From positions 1 through 64,000 of the forward strand of contig NZ_JAKNQQ010000004.1 of NCBI RefSeq assembly GCF_022662475.1: 64,000 nucleotides of DNA. The letters run 5' to 3'. The position numbers and the translations under genes were made by a program. This DNA is from Sphingomonas sp. TREG-RG-20F-R18-01. GTDB taxonomy: Bacteria > Pseudomonadota > Alphaproteobacteria > Sphingomonadales > Sphingomonadaceae. This document shows positions 45,259 to 54,858 of this stretch, piece after piece (positions within the stretch are counted from its first letter, which is position 1; every line of letters starts with the position of its first letter). The notes under the pieces are model-generated. The model did no database searches, was not told the origin of the DNA, and saw only the letters and a program-made list of their open reading frames with translations.

Positions 45259-45274
45259 AGCAAGACCGATGCCA
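45259..45274 (-). promoter_or_regulatory. Sigma-54 promoter of PEP-CTERM gene 2
   Basis: The minus strand reads TGGCATCGGTCTTGCT: GG at -24 and GC at -12 with the correct spacing (16-base element). It lies 87 bases upstream of the ATG at 45171. With the sigma-54 activator PrsR encoded nearby, control by PrsR is a reasonable inference. Confidence 0.7.
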
Positions 45275-45384
45275 CATCCATTAAATCAGCATTTTCAGAA
45301 TACTAGGATTGAGCACTATTGGTATGTGTAAGCGGAGGCGACGACATCGGTCTATTAGGTTAATTCTGCGCGTTATAGCCGATG

Positions 45385-45846
45385 TCAAGCGATGAAGGCC
45401 CGCAAGCTGAAGATGATCGTGCTCCACAACAGGATGTTCACGCTGCACAAAACGGCGATGCGGCCGAGCGGGGGAACGCGCGTCGTATCTGCGCTCCCGG
45501 AAGACTTCTCGTCTTCAGAGCCGAAACGCCCATTGACCACCGCCCCGGCATCGAGCGCAGTCGCCAAATCGTTGGCGTCGAGCGGCCGAGCGAACTCGCA
45601 ACCGTAACTCAGGCCAAGCCGTCGCACGACCTGCGCCTCCCGTGGACCGATCCCGGCCAGTCGAAGGCTCACGCGAGCGCCATGGGGTAGATCGGCCAAT
45701 GTCGACATGCCAAACCCGACGGCGGACAGGTTTTCGATGAAAATATCGATCGGCTGCTGAGACGCGTCCCGCAGCGTGGCTGGCCGGGCGGCTGGAATGC
45801 GTCGGGCGGCGCGTCCGGAACGCGAAAGCGTGGCAGCCAACATCAT
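45385..45846 (-). CDS. PilZ domain protein with a C-terminal membrane helix
   Basis: A 153-residue protein. A PilZ-like N-terminal domain has an arginine cluster (AARRIPAARPATLRD), the N-x-S-x-x-G motif in ENLSAVGFGM, and YGCEFARPLDANDL. This fits c-di-GMP binding, although the RxxxR motif is not canonical. A polar linker leads to a C-terminal helix (IAVLCSVNILLWSTIIFSL). AGGAGAG precedes the start. Its place beside EPS and secretion genes suggests c-di-GMP control of surface polysaccharide. Confidence 0.78.
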   Translation of the reverse strand: MMLAATLSRSGRAARRIPAARPATLRDASQQPIDIFIENLSAVGFGMSTLADLPHGARVSLRLAGIGPREAQVVRRLGLSYGCEFARPLDANDLATALDAGAVVNGRFGSEDEKSSGSADTTRVPPLGRIAVLCSVNILLWSTIIFSLRAFIA

Positions 45847-46164
45847 CGTCTAACTCACTCTCCTAGGAGTAATTTATCCCGGTGCATCGTTTACCGTGCG
45901 CCGTTGACAGACCGTGGCATATGGTAACGTAAACGAAAAGGGGGCGCCGTCCTTCTGTGGAAACTTTTTTTCCACAGTCATGGAACTTTCGCAAAATTGT
46001 GCGTGCCGGCCGACAGCCGGTGTGGCTTCGCAGCGTCGTCGCCGAAGGCCTTGGTGCTGTGACGAGACGCGGTGTCGGGGCGCGCCACGGCCCGGCATCG
46101 TTACCATAATCTTTACCAATGTCAGGCACATCGGCTGCATCCCAAGGCAGCCAGGTCCGCATTC
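45847..46164 (+). promoter_or_regulatory. Divergent control region before the type I exporter
   Basis: A 318-base gap between the PilZ gene and the ABC exporter. A TTGACA box (about 45904) is bracketed by the inverted repeat CGTTTAC/GTAAACG (45888-45894, 45929-45935). A hairpin CTGTGGAAA-CTTTT-TTTCCACAG lies at 45955-45977; its right arm contains TTTTCCACA, which fits a DnaA-box pattern. No gene is supported here. Confidence 0.45.
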
Positions 46165-48348
46165 ATGAAACTGCACGAGAGCGTCGAACAACGATTGTCC
46201 GAAGCCTTTGGCCCGGAACAGGCAAGGCCAACAGATCCCGAATCCGGCCTCCGCGCGCTAGCCCTGTTGTTCGCGATCCAGAACGTTTCGGTCGATCCCG
46301 CGCAAATGCGGCACGAACTGGGGCATGCCGAAGCGCTGACCGCGCGCGACATCATCCGGCTTGCACGTCGCCAGGAAGGCGCCAAGGCGAAGGCGGTCAC
46401 GGTCGAACCCGGTCGCCTGTCCCGCCAGCCGCTCCCCGCGCTCGCCAACGGGCCGGCAGGCTGGTTCGTGATCGGTCGGCTGGTCGAGGACGGAGTGCTG
46501 ATCCAGCGGCCCGGCAACCAGGTTGAAAAGGTCGACCGCGCCGCCCTCGATGCATTGTGGGACGGGGAGCTCATCCTCCTCACCACGCGCGAGGCGCGCG
46601 GCGCGGGGAAGGGGCGTTTCGATCTCAGCTGGTTCGTGCCCCAGATCGTGCGGTATCGCCGGTTGATCGGCGAAGTGCTGCTGATCACCTTTGCGCTCAA
46701 CCTGCTTGGCCTGGCAGCGCCGCTGCTGTTCCAGAACGTGATCGACAAGGTGCTGGCGCACAATGCCCAGACCACGCTCAACGTGCTCGCGGTCGGCTTC
46801 GTCGCCGTTTCCGTGTGGGAAACCATGTTCGGCTGGATCCGCAGCCGGGTCTATTCCGAAACCAGCCAGAAAATCGACGTCGAGCTCGGCGCCCGCCTGT
46901 TCCGCCACCTGCTCGCGCTGCCGCTCAGCTATTTCGAGAAGCGCCGCGTGGGCGACACCGTGACGCGGGTCCGTCAGCTGGAGACGATCCGCGAATTCCT
47001 GACGACCGCGTCGCTCAGCGTGCTGGTCGATCCGCTGTTCATCGGTGTGTTCATGGTCGCGATGCTGATCTATTCGCCCGCGCTGTTCGGAATCGTCGCG
47101 GTCAGCCTGGTCGGCTATATCGTGGTGTCGGTCGCCGTTACGGGGACGCTCCGCCAGCGCATCGAAGAGAAGTTCGAGCGCGGCGCCGCCAGCAACGCGC
47201 TGCTGGTGGAAAGCGTCAGCGGCATCCAGACGGTCAAGGCCGCCGCGGTCGAACCGCAGTGGCAGGATCGCTGGGAACGCCAGCTCGCCGCCACCAGCGC
47301 CGCGTCGCTCCGGGTCACCAACCTCGGCAGCACCGGCAGCCAGGCGGTCGAGCTGATTTCCAAGCTGACCTTCGCCGCGATCCTGTTCTTCGGGGCCAAG
47401 GCGGTGATGGGCGGCGTCCTCACGCTCGGCGGGCTCGTCGCCTTCAACATGTTCGCGCAGCGTGTGTCCGGCCCGGTCATCAGGCTCGCGCAATTGTGGC
47501 AGGATTTCCAGCAGGTGCGCATCTCGGTCGAACGGCTGGGCGACATCCTCAACCATCCGGTCGAGCCGCAGGCGTCGTCGCGGGTCACGCTCCCGGCGAT
47601 GAAGGGGGCAATCAGCTTCGATGCGGTGCGGTTCCGCTATGCGGTCGACAGTCCGCCGGCGCTCGACAGTGTCTCGCTCGACATCGCGCCGGGTGAATCG
47701 ATCGGGATCGTCGGATCCTCGGGGTCGGGCAAGTCGACCCTGACCAAATTGCTCCAGCGGCTGTATCTCGCCGAAAGCGGCCGCGTGCTGATCGACGGGA
47801 TGGACATCGCGCAGGTCGATCCGACGTGGCTGCGTCGCCAGATCGGCGTGGTCCTGCAGGAAAACATCCTGTTCAACCGCTCGATCCGCGAGAATATCGC
47901 TTTGGTCAATCCGGCGATGCCGCTCGACCGGGTGATGCGCGCGGCAAATCTGGCCGGCGCGCACGGCTTCATCCTGCAACAACCGCAGGGCTATGACACG
48001 CCGATCGTCGAACGCGGCGTCAACCTGTCAGGCGGGCAGCGCCAGCGGATCGCTATCGCGCGGGCGCTCGTCACCGACCCGCGGATTCTAATCCTGGACG
48101 AGGCGACCTCCGCGCTGGACGCCGAGAGCGAGGAGATCATCCGCAACAATCTCAGCGCGATCACCAAGGGGCGCACGGTCGTCGTGATCGCGCATCGCCT
48201 GTCCGCGGTGCGCGACTGCAACCGCATCGTCGCGCTCGAGAAGGGCAAGATCGTCGAAATCGGAACGCATGAAGAGCTTATCAGACTGGGTGGCCGTTAT
48301 GCCGAGCTGCACCGTCGCCAATCGGGCCTGAAGGATATCGCCGCATGA
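46165..48348 (+). CDS. Type I secretion ABC transporter, HlyB-like
   Basis: A 727-residue ABC exporter of the HlyB/AtrB kind. A degenerate C39-peptidase-like domain (~1-140) lacks an evident catalytic cysteine and probably recognises substrate. A six-helix membrane domain follows (~155-460). The nucleotide-binding domain has Walker A GSSGSGKST, QENILFNRSIRENI, signature NLSGGQRQR and Walker B ILILDEATSALD. It is coupled to the HlyD gene (four-base overlap). The RTX protein at 54859 is the obvious nearby substrate. An outer-membrane TolC partner is not in the window. Sphingan clusters carry a similar atrB-atrD pair. Confidence 0.92.
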   Translation: MKLHESVEQRLSEAFGPEQARPTDPESGLRALALLFAIQNVSVDPAQMRHELGHAEALTARDIIRLARRQEGAKAKAVTVEPGRLSRQPLPALANGPAGWFVIGRLVEDGVLIQRPGNQVEKVDRAALDALWDGELILLTTREARGAGKGRFDLSWFVPQIVRYRRLIGEVLLITFALNLLGLAAPLLFQNVIDKVLAHNAQTTLNVLAVGFVAVSVWETMFGWIRSRVYSETSQKIDVELGARLFRHLLALPLSYFEKRRVGDTVTRVRQLETIREFLTTASLSVLVDPLFIGVFMVAMLIYSPALFGIVAVSLVGYIVVSVAVTGTLRQRIEEKFERGAASNALLVESVSGIQTVKAAAVEPQWQDRWERQLAATSAASLRVTNLGSTGSQAVELISKLTFAAILFFGAKAVMGGVLTLGGLVAFNMFAQRVSGPVIRLAQLWQDFQQVRISVERLGDILNHPVEPQASSRVTLPAMKGAISFDAVRFRYAVDSPPALDSVSLDIAPGESIGIVGSSGSGKSTLTKLLQRLYLAESGRVLIDGMDIAQVDPTWLRRQIGVVLQENILFNRSIRENIALVNPAMPLDRVMRAANLAGAHGFILQQPQGYDTPIVERGVNLSGGQRQRIAIARALVTDPRILILDEATSALDAESEEIIRNNLSAITKGRTVVVIAHRLSAVRDCNRIVALEKGKIVEIGTHEELIRLGGRYAELHRRQSGLKDIAA

Positions 48349-49739
48349 ACGCGCTGACGACCAACTGGCGGATGATCACCGCCACGATCGCCGAGGAAAA
48401 GGCCCGCAACGTCGGACGCTTGCGGATCGAGGACGCAGCGTTCCTGCCGGCCGCGCTCGAAGTGATCGAGCGGCCGGTATCGCCCACCGCCCGGGTCACC
48501 GCCAAGGTGCTGCTGGCCGGGGTTGCTGCGCTGGGCCTGTGGCTGGCGCTGGGCCGGACCGACATTATCGCGTCGGCACAGGGTCGCATCGTGCCGACCG
48601 GCGCGGTTCAGCTGGTCCAGCCTGCCGAGGCGGGGGTGGTGCGGCGCATCCTGGTCCATGACGGCGACCATGTCCGCAAGGGGCAGGTGCTGGTGCTGCT
48701 CGATCCGACGGTATCGACGGCCGAAGCGGCGCAGGCGCGCAAGTCGCTGGACACCGTATCGTTCGAAGTCGCCCGCACTCGGGCGGTGATCGACGCGCTT
48801 GATGGCAAGGGCTTCCGCTTCGCCGCGCCTGCGGGAACGGACGCGGCGACAGCCACGCTCCAGGTTTCGCTGGCGCGCGCCAAGCTCGCCGAGGTCAATG
48901 CCTCGATCCAGGCGCAGGCCGCGGGGAACGCCGTTGCCAGCGCGGAGATCGGCGCGGCCCGGGCGGAAGCTGCAAAGTTGACCGAGACGCTTCCGCTGCT
49001 CGACGAACAGATCTCCGCCAACGAGCAATTGCTGGCCAAGGGGTTCGTCTCGAAACTGAAGGTGCTGGAGATGCGCCGCCAGCGGATCTCGCAGGTTCGC
49101 GACCGCGACTCGGCGCTGCAATCGATCCGCCGCGCAACAGCGCAGGCGGGCGGTGCGGCGAGCAATTCGGCCAAGGCGCGGGCCGATGCGCGATCGGCCC
49201 TGCTGGACGAACTGGTCAAGGCGACCGCCGAAATGCGGTTGCGCCAGGATGAGTTGGTGAAGACGACGCAACGGGCAACGCTGCAGGCGCTGCGTGCGCC
49301 GGTTTCCGGTACGATCGGGCAGCTTTCGGTGCATACCGAAGGGGGCGTGGTCGAGGCGGCCAAGCCCATCATGACGGTCGTGCCGGGTGACGGAAAGCTC
49401 GTCGCCGAAGTGAAACTGCTCAATCGCGATGCCGGCTTCGTCAATGTCGGGCAGAAGGTGGGCGTCAAGCTCGATGCGTTCCCATTCGCGCGCTACGGTC
49501 TGATTCCAGGGCATGTGCTGGGGATCAGCCCCGACGCGGTCGATGACGACAAGCTCGGTCCGGTCTATGTCCTGCGCGTCGCGCTCGACCGCACGCGCAT
49601 GTCGCGGGGGGATCGCGACGTTCCGCTCACGCCGGGCATGATGGTGACCGCAGACATCGTGACCGGTGACCGCAGTTTCTTCAGTTATCTGACCAGCCCG
49701 ATCGACGAGGCGCGCGGGACGGCGCTGCACGAGCGCTAA
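48345..49739 (+). CDS. Type I secretion membrane fusion protein, HlyD-like
   Basis: The periplasmic adaptor of 464 residues linking the ABC exporter to an outer-membrane channel. One N-terminal membrane helix (VLLAGVAALGLWLALGR) precedes a biotinyl-lipoyl-like segment (VQPAEAGVVRRILVHDGDHVRKGQ). A long coiled-coil hairpin (~110-310) and the lipoyl second half (LRAPVSGTIGQL) follow, ending with the HlyD signature region YVLRVALDRTRM and PGMMVTADIVTGDRS. It matches AtrD of sphingan clusters in kind. Confidence 0.92.
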   Translation: MNALTTNWRMITATIAEEKARNVGRLRIEDAAFLPAALEVIERPVSPTARVTAKVLLAGVAALGLWLALGRTDIIASAQGRIVPTGAVQLVQPAEAGVVRRILVHDGDHVRKGQVLVLLDPTVSTAEAAQARKSLDTVSFEVARTRAVIDALDGKGFRFAAPAGTDAATATLQVSLARAKLAEVNASIQAQAAGNAVASAEIGAARAEAAKLTETLPLLDEQISANEQLLAKGFVSKLKVLEMRRQRISQVRDRDSALQSIRRATAQAGGAASNSAKARADARSALLDELVKATAEMRLRQDELVKTTQRATLQALRAPVSGTIGQLSVHTEGGVVEAAKPIMTVVPGDGKLVAEVKLLNRDAGFVNVGQKVGVKLDAFPFARYGLIPGHVLGISPDAVDDDKLGPVYVLRVALDRTRMSRGDRDVPLTPGMMVTADIVTGDRSFFSYLTSPIDEARGTALHER

Positions 49740-49888
49740 GGGCGAACCGAGGAGGGGACGGGCAGGGCTGGGGGGAACAGGGACCCCTTCTTGCCCGCCC
49801 GCTCCTTGCGCCGACGTCCCGGAGCGTACGGGGAAAGCGCCATTGGGGCTGCCGGCCCCGACCGGCCTGACGCTGCGCCGTTGCAGGT

Positions 49889-51610
49889 TTAAGCGCGGAC
49901 CGTGTTGGCCGCGAGCAACGCCCTGTATTTGGGGGCGGTGGCACTCGGCTGGTCATAGCTGCTCACGACACCCCAGCTTCCGTAACGCGACCCCTGACCC
50001 CCGATGCTGTTGAAGGCACAGAAGAGATCGCAGCCAAGATGCACCTCTAGGCGTAATGTATCCAAATACAGGTCATACATCCCCGGTTGGCTCTGCGCGG
50101 CACCCAAGGCGGGGTTATAGGGTAAGTCGGCTTGCCCCTTGGGTTGCAGATGCTGCCCCCCCTCGTAGACGACGTACCGCAACCCGAGCTTCTTGGCATG
50201 TTGCGCAGCCGTCAGCGCCGCTCCCGGCTCCGCCTGCTTGCGGATGACGATCCGCATGTCGTTGATGACTTCCTCTGCCGTCAGCGCGGCGCCGCGGGCT
50301 TCCCAGCGCGCATATTGCTCGTCGCCCGCACCGAAATAACCGGACTGTGCGACGGCATCGCACCCGCCATGGGCCATGCACGAGTCGATGGTCCGCAAGG
50401 CGACATCGAGCCATGCGGTCTGCGTCGCGCACACCCGAACGTAGCGGGCCCGGTCCGTTGCAGGCCATGCACGCTGCCATAGCTGGAACACGTGACCGAA
50501 CAGCGCGCCGATCCGGGCCGGATGGTTCGTGCCCTTGGTCTTGGCATCGTCGTCCCACGCCTTTTCGCCCGTTGCCTCGACCATATCCCCGAGGCGCCGC
50601 GAATGGAGCATCCAGCCCGTCTGGTAGAATTGAAAGTTCCAGATCTCGTTGGAAACCTCCACATAGATCTTCCGCTTGGGGTCGAGCTTGGTGTGGATGA
50701 GCTTCGCCAATTGCGCGACATAGTCGTCGGTCGCGCGATGAGGGATGCAGATCCAGGGATCGATCCCGAGGGTATTGGCAAGCTGGATCATGATCTCGTA
50801 GGCGACGCCGCCGGCAAAATGGCGCGCAAAGCCGTTCGGGGCATGGCCTTGCGTATCGTCCGGATCCCCGCTCGTCCCGGTCATCGTATAGAAGGTTGGT
50901 CGGCGCCGGTTGCTCCATTCCTCTTCGATCGATCCGTTCGTGATGCCCCAATCCATGAAGCGCAGGACATGGAATGGGCGGCAGAATTCGAGGAACTCGG
51001 GCAGGAAAGGGTCGGCGGCAAGGTCGATATGTTCATCTGCCAAAGCGACCACGCGGATGTTGCGTACCGGGTCCGCCGGATTGGAGCGGTTGATGAAAAA
51101 GCCTTCGACCAACTTTCCGTCATGCGACATGTGGAGCACCACTCGGCCACGGCTCTGGCTTATGACACGGGTGCTTGCCACGCCGGCGAACGTTCCGTCA
51201 CCATCATACAGCAGGACGTATTTGCCGCTCTTGAGGGTATTGGGCAGCAGCGTGAAGACGGCCTGGTCCGGCAGGGACCCGCCTTGCTTGACCGGCACCG
51301 CGCGTGGGTAGCCGTCCGCATCGAAGCTAAACAGATCTTGTTTCTGGGTGTCCCAAGGGCCGCTGCCGTCCGCATTGTGCGTCATCCACATGCGAGCGCC
51401 CCACATCAGATTGCGGAACGGAAAGCCGGCGCCGTAGTCGGAGACGCCGGCCAGGTTCATCCCGATGGGCAGTTTTGGAACCTGTCCTGCAGGAACGTCT
51501 GGCCCCGGCCACGCGGCATCCCCCAAGCCGGCGCGCGCGCAAGCCCCGAACACCAGTGCACTCGCGCTGACGCCGGACCAGCGGAGAAGATTTCGTCTAT
51601 CGATCAGCAT
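49889..51610 (-). CDS. Predicted Tat lipoprotein, glycoside-hydrolase-like
   Basis: A 573-residue protein. The start MLIDRRNLLRWSG holds a twin-arginine motif and the signal ends in a lipobox VFGAC, so it is probably a Tat-exported lipoprotein. The body is homologous to residues 1-~515 of the RTX protein at 54859: GMNLAGVSDYGAGFPF, VLRFMDWGITNGS, VEVSNEIWNFQF and VVYEGGQHL are shared. Glu322 (SNEIWN) and Glu483 (YEGG) resemble the acid/base and nucleophile of clan GH-A enzymes. No named family is recognised. An upstream ATG at 51646 is possible. It converges with the HlyD gene and is divergent from the flippase gene. Confidence 0.7.
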   Translation of the reverse strand: MLIDRRNLLRWSGVSASALVFGACARAGLGDAAWPGPDVPAGQVPKLPIGMNLAGVSDYGAGFPFRNLMWGARMWMTHNADGSGPWDTQKQDLFSFDADGYPRAVPVKQGGSLPDQAVFTLLPNTLKSGKYVLLYDGDGTFAGVASTRVISQSRGRVVLHMSHDGKLVEGFFINRSNPADPVRNIRVVALADEHIDLAADPFLPEFLEFCRPFHVLRFMDWGITNGSIEEEWSNRRRPTFYTMTGTSGDPDDTQGHAPNGFARHFAGGVAYEIMIQLANTLGIDPWICIPHRATDDYVAQLAKLIHTKLDPKRKIYVEVSNEIWNFQFYQTGWMLHSRRLGDMVEATGEKAWDDDAKTKGTNHPARIGALFGHVFQLWQRAWPATDRARYVRVCATQTAWLDVALRTIDSCMAHGGCDAVAQSGYFGAGDEQYARWEARGAALTAEEVINDMRIVIRKQAEPGAALTAAQHAKKLGLRYVVYEGGQHLQPKGQADLPYNPALGAAQSQPGMYDLYLDTLRLEVHLGCDLFCAFNSIGGQGSRYGSWGVVSSYDQPSATAPKYRALLAANTVRA

Positions 51611-51756
51611 GGGCGACCTATATACGCGGCCAACCTTGCTGGCCATCCTTGTGTCCCTGTTTACGACCGTAATACCAACGTATCGTCGCAGGCGGCCGAG
51701 AATTGGCGCTATTCTGTCTGATCCCCAATGTCCCTTTCCCAGCGGTAGAATGTCTG

Positions 51757-53097
51757 ATGGTTGTTGCTCGCTTGACGAACTGGGCTTCCAACGCACAAAG
51801 TTTGCGCCAGCGGGCAACGCTGGCGAGCGTCTGGGCGGTTGGGGGCTTCGGGCTGCAGCGGGTCCTGCAGCTTGCGTCCAATCTCGTTTTGACACGATTG
51901 CTGTTCCCGGAAGCATTTGGGCTCATGACGCTGGCAAACGTGATCCTGATCGGGATCGCGATGTTCAGCGATATCGGTATCAAGCCGGCGATCGTGCAGA
52001 GTGAAGAAGGCGGAAGTGAGAGCTATCTCAACACCGCCTGGACGGTGCAGGTCATTCGCGGCTTCATTCTGTGGGGCGTATGCTGCCTGATCGCCTGGCC
52101 CGCCGCGCTCCTATACCGTCAGCCGATCCTGTTTCCGCTGCTGTGCGTCCTAGGAGCGACCGCCGCGATCAACGGATTTGGATCGACCACCCTGGCGCTG
52201 CGCGAAAAGCGGTTGCATCTCGGCGCGTTGACGACGGTCCAGGTCGTCGGTCAGTTCATGACGTTGACGATCACTGCCCTGTTCGCGTGGTTGCTGGGTT
52301 CCGTATGGGCCTTGGCCTACGGTGCGGTGGTGGGTGCACTGGCCTATACCGCACTCGGGTTCGTCGCCCTGCCGGGGCACCGTCATCGTCTTTATCTCGA
52401 CCCCGTGGCTGCAAAGAAGCTGTTGAGTTTCGGCCGCTGGATCTTCGTGTCGACGATGGTGACGTTCCTGGGCGGCCAAGGCATCCGCGCGATCCAGGGC
52501 GGACTCATTCCCATCGAGACGCTGGGTATCCTGGGCATTGCGCAGACCTTTGCGACGATGCCAGCCGAACTGGCCGCGCAGGTGCAGAATCTCGTCGGGT
52601 TTCCGGCGCTGTCGGAAGCGCGCGTCCACGGGAAAGAGCGGTTTCTCGGGACGTTCGACAAGATCCGGACGCGAATCCTGATCAGCTCGTTGCCGCTATT
52701 TTTCGTTCTGGCGCTTGCGGCCGGGCCGATCATTTGGTCGCTCTACGACGGGCGCTATCACGCGGCGGCAGGGTTCATGGCGTTGCTTTGCGTTACCGGT
52801 CCGATTGGTATCGTGGCCGCCGGTTATCAGAGCGCGTTCATGGCATTGGGCAAGGTGCGATTGTACGCCAATCTCATGGCGGTCTTCATGGTGACGCGCG
52901 TGGTCGGTACGGTTGCCGGATTCTACATCGGTGGCACGATCGGAATGCTGATCGGCGGCGGTGCCGGCACCTTCCTCGGGTACACCTATGTCGCCTATAT
53001 GGCGGCGAAGGAGGGGCTGTTTTCGGCGAAGGTCGACGCCGTGTGCCTCTTGCTGATCGTCGTCATGTCCGTGGCGGTAAAGTTCTTCTATTTCTGA
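51757..53097 (+). CDS. Wzx-like polysaccharide flippase
   Basis: A 446-residue MOP-superfamily membrane protein with about 12 helices. It shows SVWAVGGFGLQRVLQLASNLVLTRLLFPEAFG at the start (typical of PST/Wzx), DIGIKPAIVQSE, LGILGIAQTFATMPAE and PLFFVLALAAGPIIWSLYDGRY. It probably moves undecaprenyl-linked repeat units across the inner membrane. I chose ATG 51757; an ATG at 51703 would add 18 unlikely residues. It converges with the polymerase-like gene. Confidence 0.85.
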   Translation: MVVARLTNWASNAQSLRQRATLASVWAVGGFGLQRVLQLASNLVLTRLLFPEAFGLMTLANVILIGIAMFSDIGIKPAIVQSEEGGSESYLNTAWTVQVIRGFILWGVCCLIAWPAALLYRQPILFPLLCVLGATAAINGFGSTTLALREKRLHLGALTTVQVVGQFMTLTITALFAWLLGSVWALAYGAVVGALAYTALGFVALPGHRHRLYLDPVAAKKLLSFGRWIFVSTMVTFLGGQGIRAIQGGLIPIETLGILGIAQTFATMPAELAAQVQNLVGFPALSEARVHGKERFLGTFDKIRTRILISSLPLFFVLALAAGPIIWSLYDGRYHAAAGFMALLCVTGPIGIVAAGYQSAFMALGKVRLYANLMAVFMVTRVVGTVAGFYIGGTIGMLIGGGAGTFLGYTYVAYMAAKEGLFSAKVDAVCLLLIVVMSVAVKFFYF

Positions 53098-53128
53098 CCG
53101 CTGTTCGCAAGGCTGATCCCGGCTGCCG

Positions 53129-54619
53129 CTAGACGGCTTCCGGTGCGCCACGGGGTTCGGGTCGACGGGGTTTTACGGCGGTCGTTGGTCGCGCCATGGG
53201 AGCACGCAACGCCAGTGCCGCTCCGGCGATCGCGAGCACTATGATCATGGGACGCGTGGGAATCGACGTGAACACCAGCATCACGCTGGCGGCCATCAGC
53301 GCTCCGAAGGCGAACGCGCCGAAGGCGATCGTCGACGGATCGCGGACCCATTTCCGGCGACGGAGGAAAAGGGTGGCCGGCGGATAGAACATGACAAAGC
53401 AAAATGCCAAAAGGCCGACGAACCCCGTTGCCAGTGCAAAATACAGATAGCTGTTGACGAAATCGATGATGCCCTCGCCCTGTTTCAGGTCGATCAATCG
53501 ATTGCTCACGTTGCTCATGGTGTCGCCCGCAATGGGGTGCTTCCAGAACTCCTGGACCCCCCTTGCAAACAGTTGCTGTCGATAATCGACAGTTACCTGA
53601 GTGTCGGTCAACTGCCCCGCTTTATAGCTGTTGCGGACGAGATAGGCGGTGGCGAACGGCACTAGGACGGCTACTGCTTTCAGCAACCCAGCGGTGCCAT
53701 ATCGGTAGAAGGCATAGCAGAGAATCACGGTCGCCATCCCCAGGACGCCCCCCCGTGATTGCGGTGCCAACACCCCCAGCATCATCAGGGCGGGGATCGC
53801 GTATCGCGCAGGCCCGCGTCGGAAGTCCTGGCCGCATGCCAGAGCGGCCGCAAACGCGATGACGAGGGCAAAGCCGGCCGCGGTGGATTCGTCGAGCGGA
53901 CCATAAGCGCGCATCGCGCCCCCGCGGAACTTCGCCACCAACCCTGGCAGGCTGATATCGAATTTGTTGTAAAGGCTTACGAATAGCGGCCAGTGCGCGC
54001 GTGCTTCATAGGTCAGCACGACCGCTAGCATGCTTCCCATGCCGGTAAGGGTTGAAAGCAGCGTCCTTCGGTCGGCGGGCGATCGCAGGCAATTGCCGAT
54101 GACGAACACCGGAATGCCGTACGTGAGAAGGACTGCGGCCGTCTGCCGCAGCCAGTTCGTCGAGCTTGTTCCTCGCAGGGCGATAAAGATCATGAGGACG
54201 AGGAAAATAATGACCGACACATTGCGGTGGGTCGACTCCGATCGAGGATCCCGACGGGTAGTTGCCAACGCCATCAGGCCACCAAGACCCAACGTTGCGT
54301 GCGTCGGCCAGTCGAACAAGTAAATCCCGCCGGTGGTCAAGGAAAAGGAAAGCGTGGGGATCCCCAGGCAGCCAACGATCATTACGGTCAGTAATTGGCC
54401 CCGCGTGCGGGCCAGCAGCAATGGCAGCAACAACAGGGCAATGTGAATCAGCAAAAACAACGGTAAAAAGAAGAGGCACAGGTAGAAGGACGAGAGCACT
54501 ATAAGCGGAAAGTGGCCAACCTCCTTTTTGGACTGCGTGCTCAAGCATAGGAAATAGGCCGCCCAGCCCATTAGGAGCATGATCTCTAGGTAGGCGAAAT
54601 TCTTGGCGAGTGCTAGCAT
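53129..54619 (-). CDS. Wzy/O-antigen-ligase-like membrane protein
   Basis: A 496-residue protein with about 12 membrane helices, of the Wzy_C/WaaL kind. A large periplasmic loop contains AMRAYGPLDESTAAGFALV and PQSRGGVLGMATVI, followed by VTVDYRQQLFARGVQEFWKHPIAGDT. Arg and His residues in such loops are typical of glycan polymerases and ligases. With the flippase next to it, a role in polymerising the EPS repeat unit is likely. Whether it is a polymerase or a ligase cannot be told from sequence alone. Confidence 0.8.
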   Translation of the reverse strand: MLALAKNFAYLEIMLLMGWAAYFLCLSTQSKKEVGHFPLIVLSSFYLCLFFLPLFLLIHIALLLLPLLLARTRGQLLTVMIVGCLGIPTLSFSLTTGGIYLFDWPTHATLGLGGLMALATTRRDPRSESTHRNVSVIIFLVLMIFIALRGTSSTNWLRQTAAVLLTYGIPVFVIGNCLRSPADRRTLLSTLTGMGSMLAVVLTYEARAHWPLFVSLYNKFDISLPGLVAKFRGGAMRAYGPLDESTAAGFALVIAFAAALACGQDFRRGPARYAIPALMMLGVLAPQSRGGVLGMATVILCYAFYRYGTAGLLKAVAVLVPFATAYLVRNSYKAGQLTDTQVTVDYRQQLFARGVQEFWKHPIAGDTMSNVSNRLIDLKQGEGIIDFVNSYLYFALATGFVGLLAFCFVMFYPPATLFLRRRKWVRDPSTIAFGAFAFGALMAASVMLVFTSIPTRPMIIVLAIAGAALALRAPMARPTTAVKPRRPEPRGAPEAV

Positions 54620-54858
54620 GAGGTGCTCGGAGTCAGGGTGGCCATGGACGATCGGAGGCGGCTAAGCCTCGCTCCTACGGACGTTTGCCGGCTGAGGAAA
54701 GTCTGCCGACGCACGGCGGCGGGTGCAGCCGAGCATGCCGATACCCGGAAGGGCAGACCGGCAACTCGTTTTCGCTACGTTAACCTTACTGGATATCGAT
54801 TCTGACACCCCGCCCTTGTTAGAAAAGCCGCCAGAGCGCTGACTTTGGGGAAGAAAAG
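54620..54858 (+). promoter_or_regulatory. Leader region before the RTX gene
   Basis: A 239-base divergent gap between the Wzy-like gene and the RTX gene. It becomes more A/T-rich near 54770-54830 (GTTAACC, TGGATATCGATTC) and ends in a strong ribosome site GGGGAAG before the ATG. No clear -35/-10 pair or sigma-54 site was identified. Confidence 0.4.

Noticed and set aside
45900..46164. A sigma-54 promoter for the type I exporter genes
   Set aside because: TGGCAT occurs near 45915 but no TTGC element lies at the proper distance.
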